Shown here: positions 23,399-30,903 of the stretch, piece by piece
How the letters are laid out: each line of letters starts with the position of its first letter
How positions within the stretch are numbered: position 1 is the stretch's first letter
Assembly (NCBI RefSeq): GCF_014349155.1
Contig: NZ_JACSIT010000063.1
Location: 1 to 40,246, forward strand
DNA length: 40,246 bases
Direction of reading: 5' to 3'
Source: Neolewinella lacunae
Lineage (GTDB): Bacteria; Bacteroidota; Bacteroidia; Chitinophagales; Saprospiraceae
Made by a program: the position numbers and the translations under genes
The notes under the pieces: generated by a model
The model's input: only the letters and a program-made list of their open reading frames with translations
Told to the model about the DNA's origin: nothing
Database searches by the model: none

Positions 23399-23492
23399 GT
23401 GAGTGAATGAGCGAATGTGTGAATGCGTGACCGCCGTAGGCAGCAGCGTAAGCTAATGGGCTGCTGCACGGGACACGCTGCCGCAGCGTGCT
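23399..23492 (+). repeat. 3'-end repeat element, copy after DUF1080 gene
   Basis: GTGAGTGAATGAGCGAATGT starts about 30 bases after the stop. AATGCGTGACCGCCGTAG (shared with 15671) and GCAGCAGCGTA come next. The GC-rich GCTGCACGGGACACGCTGCC near 23464 matches, in reverse complement, positions 55-81. It is in sense orientation to the preceding gene. Confidence 0.8.
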
Positions 23493-23498
23493 GCTTTT
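23474..23498 (+). terminator. Small terminator-like hairpin
   Basis: CACGCTG-CCG-CAGCGTG (23474-23490) is followed by CTGCTTTT. It can end the DUF1080 transcript. The T-tract leads directly into the -7 box of the next gene. Confidence 0.5.
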
Positions 23499-23505
23499 AT
23501 ATTTG
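23498..23505 (+). promoter_or_regulatory. -7 promoter box for uxaA
   Basis: TATATTTG matches TAnnTTTG, 20 bases before the ATG at 23526. Confidence 0.5.
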
Positions 23506-23525
23506 CTTATTCAAATCACCTAGTG

Positions 23526-25187
23526 ATGCCTGAACGAAACCTGCTATGGCTGCGACTTGACGCCCGCGATAACGTGGCCGTGGCGCTGCGTGATTTGGCG
23601 GCCGGTACTTTGGTGGAAGTTGATGGAATTTCTCTCCGGCTGAAGACGGCGACGGCGGCGAAACACAAGTTTACGCTGATGGACCTGCCTGCGGGCGGGG
23701 CGGTGTACATGTACGGTACGCTGGTGGGCGAAGCTACCGAGCCGATTTGGGCGGGTAGTGCTTTGCATACGGGGAACCTCGTGCACGCTGCGACGAACTA
23801 CGGGCCGCAGACGCCGCGCGAAGCTTGGCTTCCGCCAACAGTGGAGCGTTGGCGGAAGCGCCACTTCATGGGCTACCACCGGGCGGATGGGCGCGTGGGG
23901 ACGGCGAACTACTGGCTCGTGATTCCCCTGGTATTTTGCGAAAACCGGAATGTGGAAGTCATCCGCGAAGCGATGCTGGAGGGGCTGGGCTACGGTCGGG
24001 CGCGCAGTTCGCCGATTGACCTGGGCGTCTTAGTGGAAGCCTACCGCGCGGGGCAGTCTGCCGGGGCCATTATGGCGCTCAATCCCCTGCGGCCGGAGGC
24101 GGCACTGCGGCGGGAGCGGGTCTTTCCCAACGTAGACGGCATCAAATTTTTGACGCACGACGGAGGCTGTGGGGGGATTCGGCAGGATGCGGAAGTGCTC
24201 TGTCGAATCCTGGCCGGGTACATTGCCCACCCGAACGTGGCCGGAGCAACGGTACTTTCCCTGGGTTGCCAGAACGCGCAAATCCCCATCTTACAACAGG
24301 CCCTGGCAGAGTGGGGACTGGCGGGAAAAAAGACCGTCCACTACCTCGAACAACAGGCGGTAGGCGACGAACGGACCTTCATCGCCGAAGCCGTAAAAAA
24401 GACCTTCGCCGGATTGATGGAGGCCAACCTGGCCACCCGCGCCCCCGCTCCCCTTTCGGCCCTGACGCTCGGCCTGGAATGCGGGGGATCCGACGGCTTT
24501 TCGGGCATTTCTGCCAACCCGGTTTTGGGCTACGTTTCCGATCTGCTCGTTGCGCTGGGCGGCAGTGCGGTGCTGGCCGAATTTCCGGAGCTTAACGGGG
24601 TGGAGCAGGAACTGATTGACCGCTGTGTAACGCCTGCACTGGCCAACAAATTCAGTCGCCTGATGCAGGAGTACGCCGCCGCCGCAGAAGCGGTTGGCTC
24701 AGGCTTCAAGAATAACCCCTCCCCCGGCAACATTCGGGATGGACTGATAACGGATGCGATGAAATCTGCGGGCGCGGCGCGGAAGGGCGGGAGCAGTCCG
24801 GTAACCGACGTCCTGGACTACGCAGAGCCAGTAGTCAGGCCAGGCCTCAACCTCCTGTGTACGCCCGGCAACGACGTGGAGAGTACGACGGGGCTGGCGG
24901 GCTCGGGTTGCAACCTGATTGTATTCACCACTGGCCTGGGGACGCCGACGGGCAACCCCATTGTTCCCGTCGTGAAAATGGCGAGCAACCACGCCCTTGC
25001 CCTGCGGATGGCCGACCTGATCGACTTCGACGCGGGCGGCGTCATTACCGGCGCAACGAGCATTGAGCAGCGGGGCGAAGATTTGCTGGAGTACCTGCTG
25101 GGCGTCGCCAGTGGAACGGAAAGCACGGCGGCGCAACGCCTGGGGCAGGATGATTTTATTCCTTGGAAGCGGGGGGTGTCGCTTTGA
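23526..25187 (+). CDS. uxaA: Altronate dehydratase (UxaA family)
   Basis: UxaA dehydrates D-altronate to 2-keto-3-deoxygluconate in galacturonate breakdown. The 553-residue protein has the full two-part layout. An N-terminal SAF domain (about 1-95) is followed by the large catalytic part with THDGGCGGI near 210-217, LGCQNAQIP, LGLECGGSDGFSGI near 316-329 and TTGLGTPTGNP. The cysteines and histidine of these stretches are the expected metal-site residues. The related galactarate and sulfolactate dehydratases share the fold, so altronate is likely but not certain. GTG at 23523 precedes the ATG directly; I take the ATG. No other uronate genes are in the window. Confidence 0.9.
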   Translation: MPERNLLWLRLDARDNVAVALRDLAAGTLVEVDGISLRLKTATAAKHKFTLMDLPAGGAVYMYGTLVGEATEPIWAGSALHTGNLVHAATNYGPQTPREAWLPPTVERWRKRHFMGYHRADGRVGTANYWLVIPLVFCENRNVEVIREAMLEGLGYGRARSSPIDLGVLVEAYRAGQSAGAIMALNPLRPEAALRRERVFPNVDGIKFLTHDGGCGGIRQDAEVLCRILAGYIAHPNVAGATVLSLGCQNAQIPILQQALAEWGLAGKKTVHYLEQQAVGDERTFIAEAVKKTFAGLMEANLATRAPAPLSALTLGLECGGSDGFSGISANPVLGYVSDLLVALGGSAVLAEFPELNGVEQELIDRCVTPALANKFSRLMQEYAAAAEAVGSGFKNNPSPGNIRDGLITDAMKSAGAARKGGSSPVTDVLDYAEPVVRPGLNLLCTPGNDVESTTGLAGSGCNLIVFTTGLGTPTGNPIVPVVKMASNHALALRMADLIDFDAGGVITGATSIEQRGEDLLEYLLGVASGTESTAAQRLGQDDFIPWKRGVSL

Positions 25188-25197
25188 GGGCGATTAC

Positions 25198-25719
25198 TTA
25201 CCGCCCCGCCGTAAAACCATAATTGTGGTGCCGAAACGAATTCACCGCCCCACGGACAATTTCCACGTAGGTTTCGCCAGTGGAGTTTACCTGGCGTGTT
25301 CCTTGCGTCCCTGGGCGGATGGAGAGCTTCTCGTTCATAGTCAGTTCTAACGCGGCAATGACTTTTTCGTCAAGGGTATCGGTTGCGTAGAGTTGGTACA
25401 GGCAGGTAGTGGCGTTGGAGAAGAAAACGGTGACAATTTTCAGTTGAACGTTTTCGCTTCCCGTCAGGGAGGATGTCAGAGCGTTCTGGATTCGCGCTTC
25501 GAAGTAGCTTCGGGAGAGGTTGATGGTGGGTGGCTTTTCGAGCACCTTGAATACCTCCTCGCCCAGCCCCGAGCTGAAGCAATCGGCTTTTTTGATCAAT
25601 TGGTAGCTGGTGGGGCTGGAGGAAACTTTGCTGGTTCCGGCGTATGGTGATACGGCCGATACAGGGCTTGAGCAGTGGAGAATGGGCAGGAGCAGCAAGA
25701 CTAAGGCTAATAGTTTCAT
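25198..25719 (-). CDS. Small lipoprotein, function unknown
   Basis: This is a 173-residue lipoprotein with a signal ending ILHC (Cys16). I do not recognise the family. The body is mixed alpha/beta with two further cysteines, one in KKADCFSSG and one in ATTCLYQLY, which could pair after export. It starts 27 bases after the stop of the zinc-ribbon gene and is probably co-transcribed with it. An ATG at 25731 four codons earlier is possible. The stop faces the uxaA stop 10 bases away. Confidence 0.75.
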   Translation of the reverse strand: MKLLALVLLLLPILHCSSPVSAVSPYAGTSKVSSSPTSYQLIKKADCFSSGLGEEVFKVLEKPPTINLSRSYFEARIQNALTSSLTGSENVQLKIVTVFFSNATTCLYQLYATDTLDEKVIAALELTMNEKLSIRPGTQGTRQVNSTGETYVEIVRGAVNSFRHHNYGFTAGR

Positions 25720-25746
25720 GGCACGTTGCATAGGAAGAAAATGTGT

Positions 25747-26349
25747 CTAACGCTTTATATTTAAAATATCTCCCGCAGTACGCATCGCCTCTAAATCAGC
25801 GCGGGAAAATCCGATTACTTCAGTAGAATAATTTTCCGGCTTTTCGATCCGGTACAAGCGAGTGATTTTGTTTATTTCGTACTCGTTGGGGTGTACAAAT
25901 ACACTATCGCCCACGACCCTTGCCACCAGGAAAGTAGAATAACTTCCCTGGTCGAACTTGTATTCATAAACGTCTCCGGCCATGGGAGAGGCGAGATACG
26001 CTGCGGTATTTTGACTGCTTTGGCTGCTGGCAAAAGCACCGATAATAAACAAAAGAATAAAGATTCCAACGCCAGCAAATTGCCAGACAGGGCCTTTGGT
26101 TTCTTCCTTTAGTTTATTGACCCGGGATGAAATTGACTCCGGCATCTCGTTCTCATCTAGCGCGTTCTTACAGTGCTGACACTGGGAAACCCCGACCTTC
26201 CCGATGGGAAATAAGGGAATCCAAAAAATATGTGCATGCTTCCGGAAGATGCTAAGGACTAAGGAGCCTTGGGTATTACAACTTGGGCAAGTTGCGTTAA
26301 TCGATTGCGCAGAGTCCAGATGGACGGCTCTGCTTCCAAAGATAATCAT
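25747..26349 (-). CDS. Zinc-ribbon membrane protein
   Basis: This is a 200-residue protein. The N-terminus has a CPSC...CQHC pair of CxxC motifs (about 21-24 and 57-60) that would bind one zinc, with HIFWIPLFPIGK between them as in zinc-ribbon proteins of bacterial membranes. One membrane segment follows (about 92-112). The C-terminal extracytoplasmic part (YEYKFDQGSYSTFLVARV, then FSRADLEAMRTAGDI) is of unknown function. It heads a two-gene unit with the lipoprotein. The leader begins at a -7 box at 26493-26500, giving an unusually long 5' region related to that of the SRPBCC gene. Confidence 0.8.
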   Translation of the reverse strand: MIIFGSRAVHLDSAQSINATCPSCNTQGSLVLSIFRKHAHIFWIPLFPIGKVGVSQCQHCKNALDENEMPESISSRVNKLKEETKGPVWQFAGVGIFILLFIIGAFASSQSSQNTAAYLASPMAGDVYEYKFDQGSYSTFLVARVVGDSVFVHPNEYEINKITRLYRIEKPENYSTEVIGFSRADLEAMRTAGDILNIKR

Positions 26350-26416
26350 ATGGTGTTTTTAATGGATTTCCGGACGCTTGTAGGTACCGGGTAGTGTAGT
26401 AAGTTTTCAAGTGAGT

Positions 26417-26500
26417 GCTCCCCTACCCTTGCGGCAAGTAGCCGAGGTAGGCGCTGGCTGAAGTGGCGTCGGGCAGCGCCACCTTAGGGCTGGCAAGGTA
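26417..26500 (-). promoter_or_regulatory. Promoter/leader module 1 (zinc-ribbon gene)
   Basis: Read on the minus strand it starts with a TACCTTGC -7 box (26493-26500) and ends with AAGGGTAGGGGAGC (26417-26430). The same beginning and end are found at 27119-27177 before the SRPBCC gene. Internal pairing GGCGCTG/CAGCGCC suggests a structured leader. It fills most of the 258-base gap. Confidence 0.55.
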
Positions 26501-26607
26501 AATCTTTTAACCGAAACTGCAACCAAGGCGGAAAAAAATTAAGCCTCCCTAATTTCAACCACCTGAAAGCTTTCGTTTGGGCGAGCAAAAAAGAAATCTA
26601 CCTACTG

Positions 26608-27033
26608 CTAGCTCTCCACAATTTTCTTCATTCCGCTAACGACGGAATCCCAGTTCTCTGCGGAATGGTCGGCGCGTTCCTGGTCGTAGTTGCTCTGGTG
26701 AATAACGAGTTCAGTATCGGTGCCGTGGGGCGATACCTCGTAGCAAACCCAGAGGTAGTTTTCGGGGAGGTCTTCTTTGCCACTCCAGTTGCTGAGGTAG
26801 GAAAAAGCGAGGCGTTTGTTGGGTTCGTATTCCAGGACTTCGCCCTTGTCCTGGTAGCTTTGTCCTTCCCATTCGCCTTGAAAAACGATTGGGGTGCCTA
26901 CTTGCCAGGAAGTGACCAATTCTGACCCGAAAAAGTATTCCTTCACGATTGCGGGGTTGGTGAGTGCTTCCCAGACTTTCTCAAGCGGGGCTTTTACGGT
27001 GGTTTTGTACTGGATCTTGAAACGCGTTTCCAT
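26608..27033 (-). CDS. SRPBCC-domain (AHSA1-like) protein
   Basis: This is a 141-residue cytoplasmic protein covering one SRPBCC/START-like domain of the AHSA1 type. The signs are VKAPLEKVWEALTNPAIVKEYFFG at the N-terminus, GEVLEYEPNKRLAFSYL in the middle and a C-terminal helix ENWDSVVSGMKKIVE. The fold has a deep ligand pocket, but the ligand is unknown; many relatives are stress-response or polyketide-type proteins. It has its own promoter/leader module. Confidence 0.88.
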   Translation of the reverse strand: METRFKIQYKTTVKAPLEKVWEALTNPAIVKEYFFGSELVTSWQVGTPIVFQGEWEGQSYQDKGEVLEYEPNKRLAFSYLSNWSGKEDLPENYLWVCYEVSPHGTDTELVIHQSNYDQERADHSAENWDSVVSGMKKIVES

Positions 27034-27118
27034 TTTGGTATGATTGGTGGTTGTATTATTCTGTCTGCCGGCTCGGGGGCCGCAAGTTATCAGTTATCGT
27101 TGGGGCTGTGCAACGGAC

Positions 27119-27177
27119 GCTCCCCTACCCTTTCCTGAAGACTGTAGAGCCCAGCGTAGGGTACGCCAGGCAAGGTA
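27119..27177 (-). promoter_or_regulatory. Promoter/leader module 2 (SRPBCC gene)
   Basis: The minus strand begins with TACCTTGC (27170-27177), continues with GCGTACCCTACGCTGGG and ends with AAGGGTAGGGGAGC (27119-27132). It is a shorter relative of module 1. The implied leader is about 130 bases. Confidence 0.55.
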
Positions 27178-27258
27178 AAACATTTCTCCGGAGGGTGGCG
27201 CTGGGTGGGGCGAAAAAAGTTTGTCGGAAACGATATGTTGGGCAAAGGCGTTACTTGT

Positions 27259-27369
27259 TCAAAAGGTGGGTTGCGGTCCAGAGTTGATCTTTGCTGAATT
27301 CACCGAAGTATTGGCGTTGATGAAGTCGGTAACGCTCAGGGCTGTTTCGGTGGTTTTGTTTTTTGCCAT
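27259..27369 (-). pseudogene. Remnant of a DUF1801 gene
   Basis: A 36-codon frame starts MAKNKTTETALSVTDFINA, which is how I recall DUF1801 (YdhG-like) proteins of Bacteroidota beginning. It then loses similarity after FINAN and stops. The normal domain needs about 120 residues. It looks like a 5' fragment left after deletion. An intact but different DUF1801 gene is at 31516. Upstream of the fragment (27370-27427) I see nothing further. Confidence 0.6.
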
Positions 27370-27427
27370 GCGTGTGATATTTGAATTAGTTCAGATCGAC
27401 CTGCAACACGACCAAAACCCAGTGGAT

Positions 27428-28021
27428 TCAATCTTCGTACGCCATTCTCTCCGTGGCGAGTGCTTTCCCGATCATGATGATTCCGATAATGGGGATGAAG
27501 AAAAAGAACCTATCAGTAGCAACAAGTACGATTACGGAAAGAAGGATAAGGCCTAAACCTCCCATTATGCCCGCGATCCTGTTGCTTCCACTGTTTTGTT
27601 GTTGGGTTTGTTGAAGTTTTTCGATGTGTTGCTTTGCCTGAGGAATGGTAAGGAATCGGGTATCCACCTCTTTAATGATTTCGCTGACGGGGTAATTTTC
27701 TTTTACCATCCGGGTAATTGCTCTCTTCTCCGCAATGGCCAATTTATTAGATTCTTGCCAGATGAGTGTGGTGAGTATTTCATTGTCAATAACACCCGAT
27801 TCCTGTACCTCGGCGGCATCTCTTTTGCCAAGTAAAATTTCCCTCACCAGCGGTGCATATTTGTCTGCCAGAATATTTCTTGCACTCGTCATTACATTAA
27901 TGATGTCGCGTTCAAACAGGCCCTCCTGTTTCAGTTCAGTCTCTATCTCGGCGGTAGATTTTTTTCCTTGAAGCTGCTCCGCAACGCGTTCAGCATATTG
28001 AAGTTTAGTCCGGTATTCCAT
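27428..28021 (-). CDS. Helical membrane-anchored protein, unknown
   Basis: This is a 197-residue protein that I do not recognise. Residues 1-140 are highly charged and helical, with repeated patterns such as VAEQLQGKKSTAEIETEL, VREILLGKRDAAEVQES and MVKENYPVSEIIKEVD. These look like three divergent copies of one helical unit. Gln-rich QQTQQQNSG leads to two membrane segments (about 150-185) at the C-terminus. The ATG at 28021 is chosen because a good promoter (28081-28110) lies between it and the earlier in-frame ATG at 28102. Confidence 0.75.
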   Translation of the reverse strand: MEYRTKLQYAERVAEQLQGKKSTAEIETELKQEGLFERDIINVMTSARNILADKYAPLVREILLGKRDAAEVQESGVIDNEILTTLIWQESNKLAIAEKRAITRMVKENYPVSEIIKEVDTRFLTIPQAKQHIEKLQQTQQQNSGSNRIAGIMGGLGLILLSVIVLVATDRFFFFIPIIGIIMIGKALATERMAYED

Positions 28022-28080
28022 TAGCAGGATTTTAAGCTTTTTACAAAGGGAGTGAGTGACCCGGTCGCTGGGTCTGGCCG

Positions 28081-28110
28081 TAAAGATAATGTGTTTTGAC
28101 AATGGTGCAA
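28081..28110 (-). promoter_or_regulatory. Promoter of the 27428-28021 gene
   Basis: On the minus strand TTG (28110-28108) is followed after 19 bases by TATCTTTA (28088-28081). This fits -33/-7 spacing and gives a leader of about 55 bases. Confidence 0.55.
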
Positions 28111-28196
28111 TACCTGAATTGATTTTGAGGCTTAAAGAATAAAACTGTCGGGTCTACGGCTGCGGGCAGAATTGTCCTTGCCGTTCAACTTTCATG

Positions 28197-28255
28197 GCAC
28201 CTGCGGCTGCGCAAGTATCAGAAAACCATGCATTTTGGGGCGCGAACGCAGGTGC
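28197..28255. repeat. Second inverted pair of GCACCTGCG elements
   Basis: GCACCTGCGGCTGCGC (28197-28212, plus) faces GCACCTGCGTTCGCGC (28240-28255, minus) across 27 bases. The minus arm is preceded by AACCTT. It lies in the 380-base gap 28022-28401, which otherwise holds a promoter and a terminator. Confidence 0.8.
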
Positions 28256-28317
28256 AAGGTTCGAATGAGAAAGCAGGGTCTGGAAGATAGAAAAAGCCTT
28301 TCACTCGGCCCAAAAAA

Positions 28318-28353
28318 CGACCGCCGCCACCCAGGAATGGGCAACGGCGGTCG
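28318..28353 (-). terminator. Terminator of the PI-PLC gene
   Basis: CGACCGCCG (28318-28326) pairs with CGGCGGTCG (28345-28353). Read on the minus strand the stem is followed by TTTTTTGGG. It lies 49 bases past the stop codon. Confidence 0.85.
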
Positions 28354-28401
28354 GTGTTCAAGGGAGCATGGGGCCAGTATTCAGCAGTGATCCAGGGCTA
28401 A

Positions 28402-30420
28402 TTAGCGGTTAATGTATCCATTTTTCAGGCAGAAATTCAGCCATACGCAAATGTCGGTAACAAAGTTATCGCAGAAATCCACGTACACGACGTTGGGCAA
28501 TTTGCTGGTGGTAATTTGCTGGGTTTGCTGCTGGTCAGATAAAACCTGCGTGCAGGTACTATTTGCCAACTTAGCAAAGTCCTCGATGGAGCTGTTCAAT
28601 TGATCGAAGTGAAAGGTCATCCCCTCGAAGATCTGCTGGGTCAGGGTCCAGGACAACAAAAAGAGGTCGCCGCCGTGATTGGAAGACGAGTGCAACTTGT
28701 GCAGTTGGTCTTTGCGCATGTCGTTCAGGCTATTGTCGTCGGAGTATTTGTCGTAGACCACCAAATCCGCTGCAGTTGCGTTGTTATGGCTAGGGTCATA
28801 GTCGGCATAGGTATACAGGCCACTGTAATCAGCCGAAGAATCCGAACTGCTGTAAGGCAAAAATACTGGAATAGCAATTCCATTTGTGCTGTTACCCAAA
28901 ATTTGCCGGAGTGTCATATTCGCAATCCGACCTTGCTTATCAGACGGAGAGAGCAACATACCGCTCAGTGCACTTGAGACTTCTCTTTCCAGATCCCACT
29001 TATCGCTGTTTCCGCCGGGGAAATCATAATGCGAAAACTTCAGAATCACGACCTCCTTGCTTTGTCTGAGAAAAGCACTTACGTCGTTGAGAATATCACT
29101 AATTGAGGCACCGTAACATCCCATACCAGCGGTTGAGTGGTAGCAATAAAAGGTGTTGTTGAGACTGCGGGATGGCCGAATATCAAAGTAGCGGATACCC
29201 GATTGCAGCATATCAGCAAAGTTTTTGCTTTGCGTTTTCGTGGAATCTTCACTCGCGACCGTGCAGTTGTGGGTAGTGTACATCCCGGCATCGTGGGCAC
29301 CGGGGATGACCATGTTCTTCAGCGAAACGTCCAGGAAGTTGTTGTGCATCCAGTTGGCCCGGTCGGTATAGTCCCCCATATCCATTACCTTGGAAAGGTA
29401 AAATAACAAGTCGGAGGAATTGCCCACAATTCTGTTTTCGTCGTTGAGTTTAGCGGCACTCAGCTGGGCAATCAGGCTGAACGCATCATTGCAGGCAATG
29501 GACGGTTTATTTCCCCAGCCGACGAACTTGGGATCCATCCAATTGGCCTTGGTATTATAGCCGCTCCCCGAAACGTAGCCTACCTTAAGGAAGGTGCCGT
29601 AGACGTCGGCATTGGTCAGGTAATCGTATGCGTCTATTACCTCGTCCCAGAAGTGGTTAGCGCCTTCCTGGGCATCACCGGCGCTGGCTTTTTGCAATTG
29701 ATACAAGAGCAAGGCCTCGCCGTGGTCATTTAAAGCAATACAAGCATCGTGTTGGCCATGGGAGGATACTGCTACGTAATCGTGCTGCCCCCACACAATT
29801 GATTTCTGGCTAAAATCAATGGTTCCCACAGAATAGTAGACAATACCATTCAAGTCGTGGGTTTCCAAAATGGTGTTCGAATTGTTTACCGCCAGGTGGG
29901 GCGTGTGCCCCGTACTGTAGGGTAATCCCGCGAACCAGTCAATGGTTTTGGCATTGGTATCGACGGTACCATATTTCATTTGCAGGGTGCCAGAGGAATC
30001 GCTTTCGTACGCAAAGATTAGGTCGCTTCCTGAGGATAGGGCTACGGTGGGCTTTAAGCCATTAATACCGATGGCCAATTCAGCTCCCCAGCTGATGTGG
30101 TCTCCGCTGACGATCCCTACCTGGTATTTTAGGGCAGATACCCCGGAAGATGGATTGGAATCCTGGAATACCAGAACTACCGTCCCGTTGTCGTTCATGC
30201 TAACGGACGGGAAATACCCCGAACCATTGGTCTGGGCATTGGTTTTGTTGCTGGTACCGAGTACATTGTTGGTGGCCGCCATTAAGCCATAATTGTACCA
30301 CAGGTTGGAGTTGTTTTGCGATTTGTGGACCTCCACGTAGTGGTTGCTGCCATTGAGGGCTACTGCCGGCAACGAGCCGGAATCGTACTGTTTCGGCAAG
30401 CCGTACATTACATTTTTCAT
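28402..30420 (-). CDS. Beta-propeller / PI-PLC X-domain fusion protein
   Basis: This is a 672-residue protein. Residues 1-345 contain six repeats of about 50 residues with a core like P-S-V-A-x-N-D-x-G followed by strands (for example FPSVSMNDNGTVVLVF, KPTVALSSGSDLIFAY, KPSIACND). They suggest a six-bladed propeller of the sialidase/lectin type. Residues 360-672 form a bacterial PI-PLC X domain: IPGAHDAG with H376, GIRYFDIRPS, and YCYHSTAG with H428. The two histidines are 52 residues apart, as H32 and H82 in the Bacillus enzyme. It should cleave phosphatidylinositol or a related lipid by general acid-base catalysis. No signal peptide or sorting domain is visible, although the partner lipid is usually outside. 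The promoter box is at 30460-30467 and a strong terminator at 28318. Confidence 0.85.
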   Translation of the reverse strand: MKNVMYGLPKQYDSGSLPAVALNGSNHYVEVHKSQNNSNLWYNYGLMAATNNVLGTSNKTNAQTNGSGYFPSVSMNDNGTVVLVFQDSNPSSGVSALKYQVGIVSGDHISWGAELAIGINGLKPTVALSSGSDLIFAYESDSSGTLQMKYGTVDTNAKTIDWFAGLPYSTGHTPHLAVNNSNTILETHDLNGIVYYSVGTIDFSQKSIVWGQHDYVAVSSHGQHDACIALNDHGEALLLYQLQKASAGDAQEGANHFWDEVIDAYDYLTNADVYGTFLKVGYVSGSGYNTKANWMDPKFVGWGNKPSIACNDAFSLIAQLSAAKLNDENRIVGNSSDLLFYLSKVMDMGDYTDRANWMHNNFLDVSLKNMVIPGAHDAGMYTTHNCTVASEDSTKTQSKNFADMLQSGIRYFDIRPSRSLNNTFYCYHSTAGMGCYGASISDILNDVSAFLRQSKEVVILKFSHYDFPGGNSDKWDLEREVSSALSGMLLSPSDKQGRIANMTLRQILGNSTNGIAIPVFLPYSSSDSSADYSGLYTYADYDPSHNNATAADLVVYDKYSDDNSLNDMRKDQLHKLHSSSNHGGDLFLLSWTLTQQIFEGMTFHFDQLNSSIEDFAKLANSTCTQVLSDQQQTQQITTSKLPNVVYVDFCDNFVTDICVWLNFCLKNGYINR

Positions 30421-30459
30421 GATGAGAAACGCTGTTTAATGAGAGAATTGTTACTGCTG

Positions 30460-30467
30460 CAAAGCTA
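30460..30467 (-). promoter_or_regulatory. -7 promoter box for PI-PLC gene
   Basis: The minus strand reads TAGCTTTG followed by C, a full match to TAnnTTTG, about 40 bases before the ATG at 30420. Confidence 0.55.
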
Positions 30468-30548
30468 GCACCAGCAGGCCCAGAACTTTGCCAGTAGAAA
30501 TACCTGTTTTGAAAATCAGGTAGATTCCGCTTGGATTGGGAAGGGTGT

Positions 30549-30845
30549 TCAACAAGAAGCGTATACTACCAGCCCAAGGGTGATCAGCAAGACACTTGCC
30601 ACCAGCCAATAATATGCCCCAAGGACTTGCGAGAGTGCTCGGTATTTGATGATACCCATCATGATACTGCTGCCAAAAAACAGTAGAACAGGGATGGTAA
30701 TTAATTCATAGATGGCAGAAATTGGCGTGGCCAACACTACCCCACCCCTTGAGAGCGATACGGCTGCTAACAAATAAAAAGACGCAATTAATGGGACGGC
30801 GATCAGAATTGAACGCGAGGGCAAAGTGGTGTTTTTGTTGAGCAT
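30549..30845 (-). CDS. Small four-helix membrane protein, unknown
   Basis: This is a 98-residue, almost entirely hydrophobic protein with about three membrane segments (14-30, 38-55, 72-95) and no recognised family. The start at 30845 lies 58 bases after the stop of the transglutaminase-like gene. The frame to 31001 would overlap that gene and carry a hydrophilic, unrelated front. Co-transcription with the transglutaminase-like gene is likely, and it may be its membrane partner. Confidence 0.65.
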   Translation of the reverse strand: MLNKNTTLPSRSILIAVPLIASFYLLAAVSLSRGGVVLATPISAIYELITIPVLLFFGSSIMMGIIKYRALSQVLGAYYWLVASVLLITLGLVVYASC

Positions 30846-30903
30846 TGTACCAATTACTGGAGTTTGGTCAGGTGTAAAGGTAGGCAATAAATTCCGAAAG
30901 ACT

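Noticed and set aside
27221-27556. 111-residue plus-strand frame
   Set aside because: It runs across the DUF1801 remnant and the end of the next gene in antisense; the minus-strand reading explains the region better.
28240-28275. GGTTCGAAT near a hairpin as a possible tRNA end
   Set aside because: No acceptor, D or anticodon arm can be built around it; it is the arm of the dispersed element.
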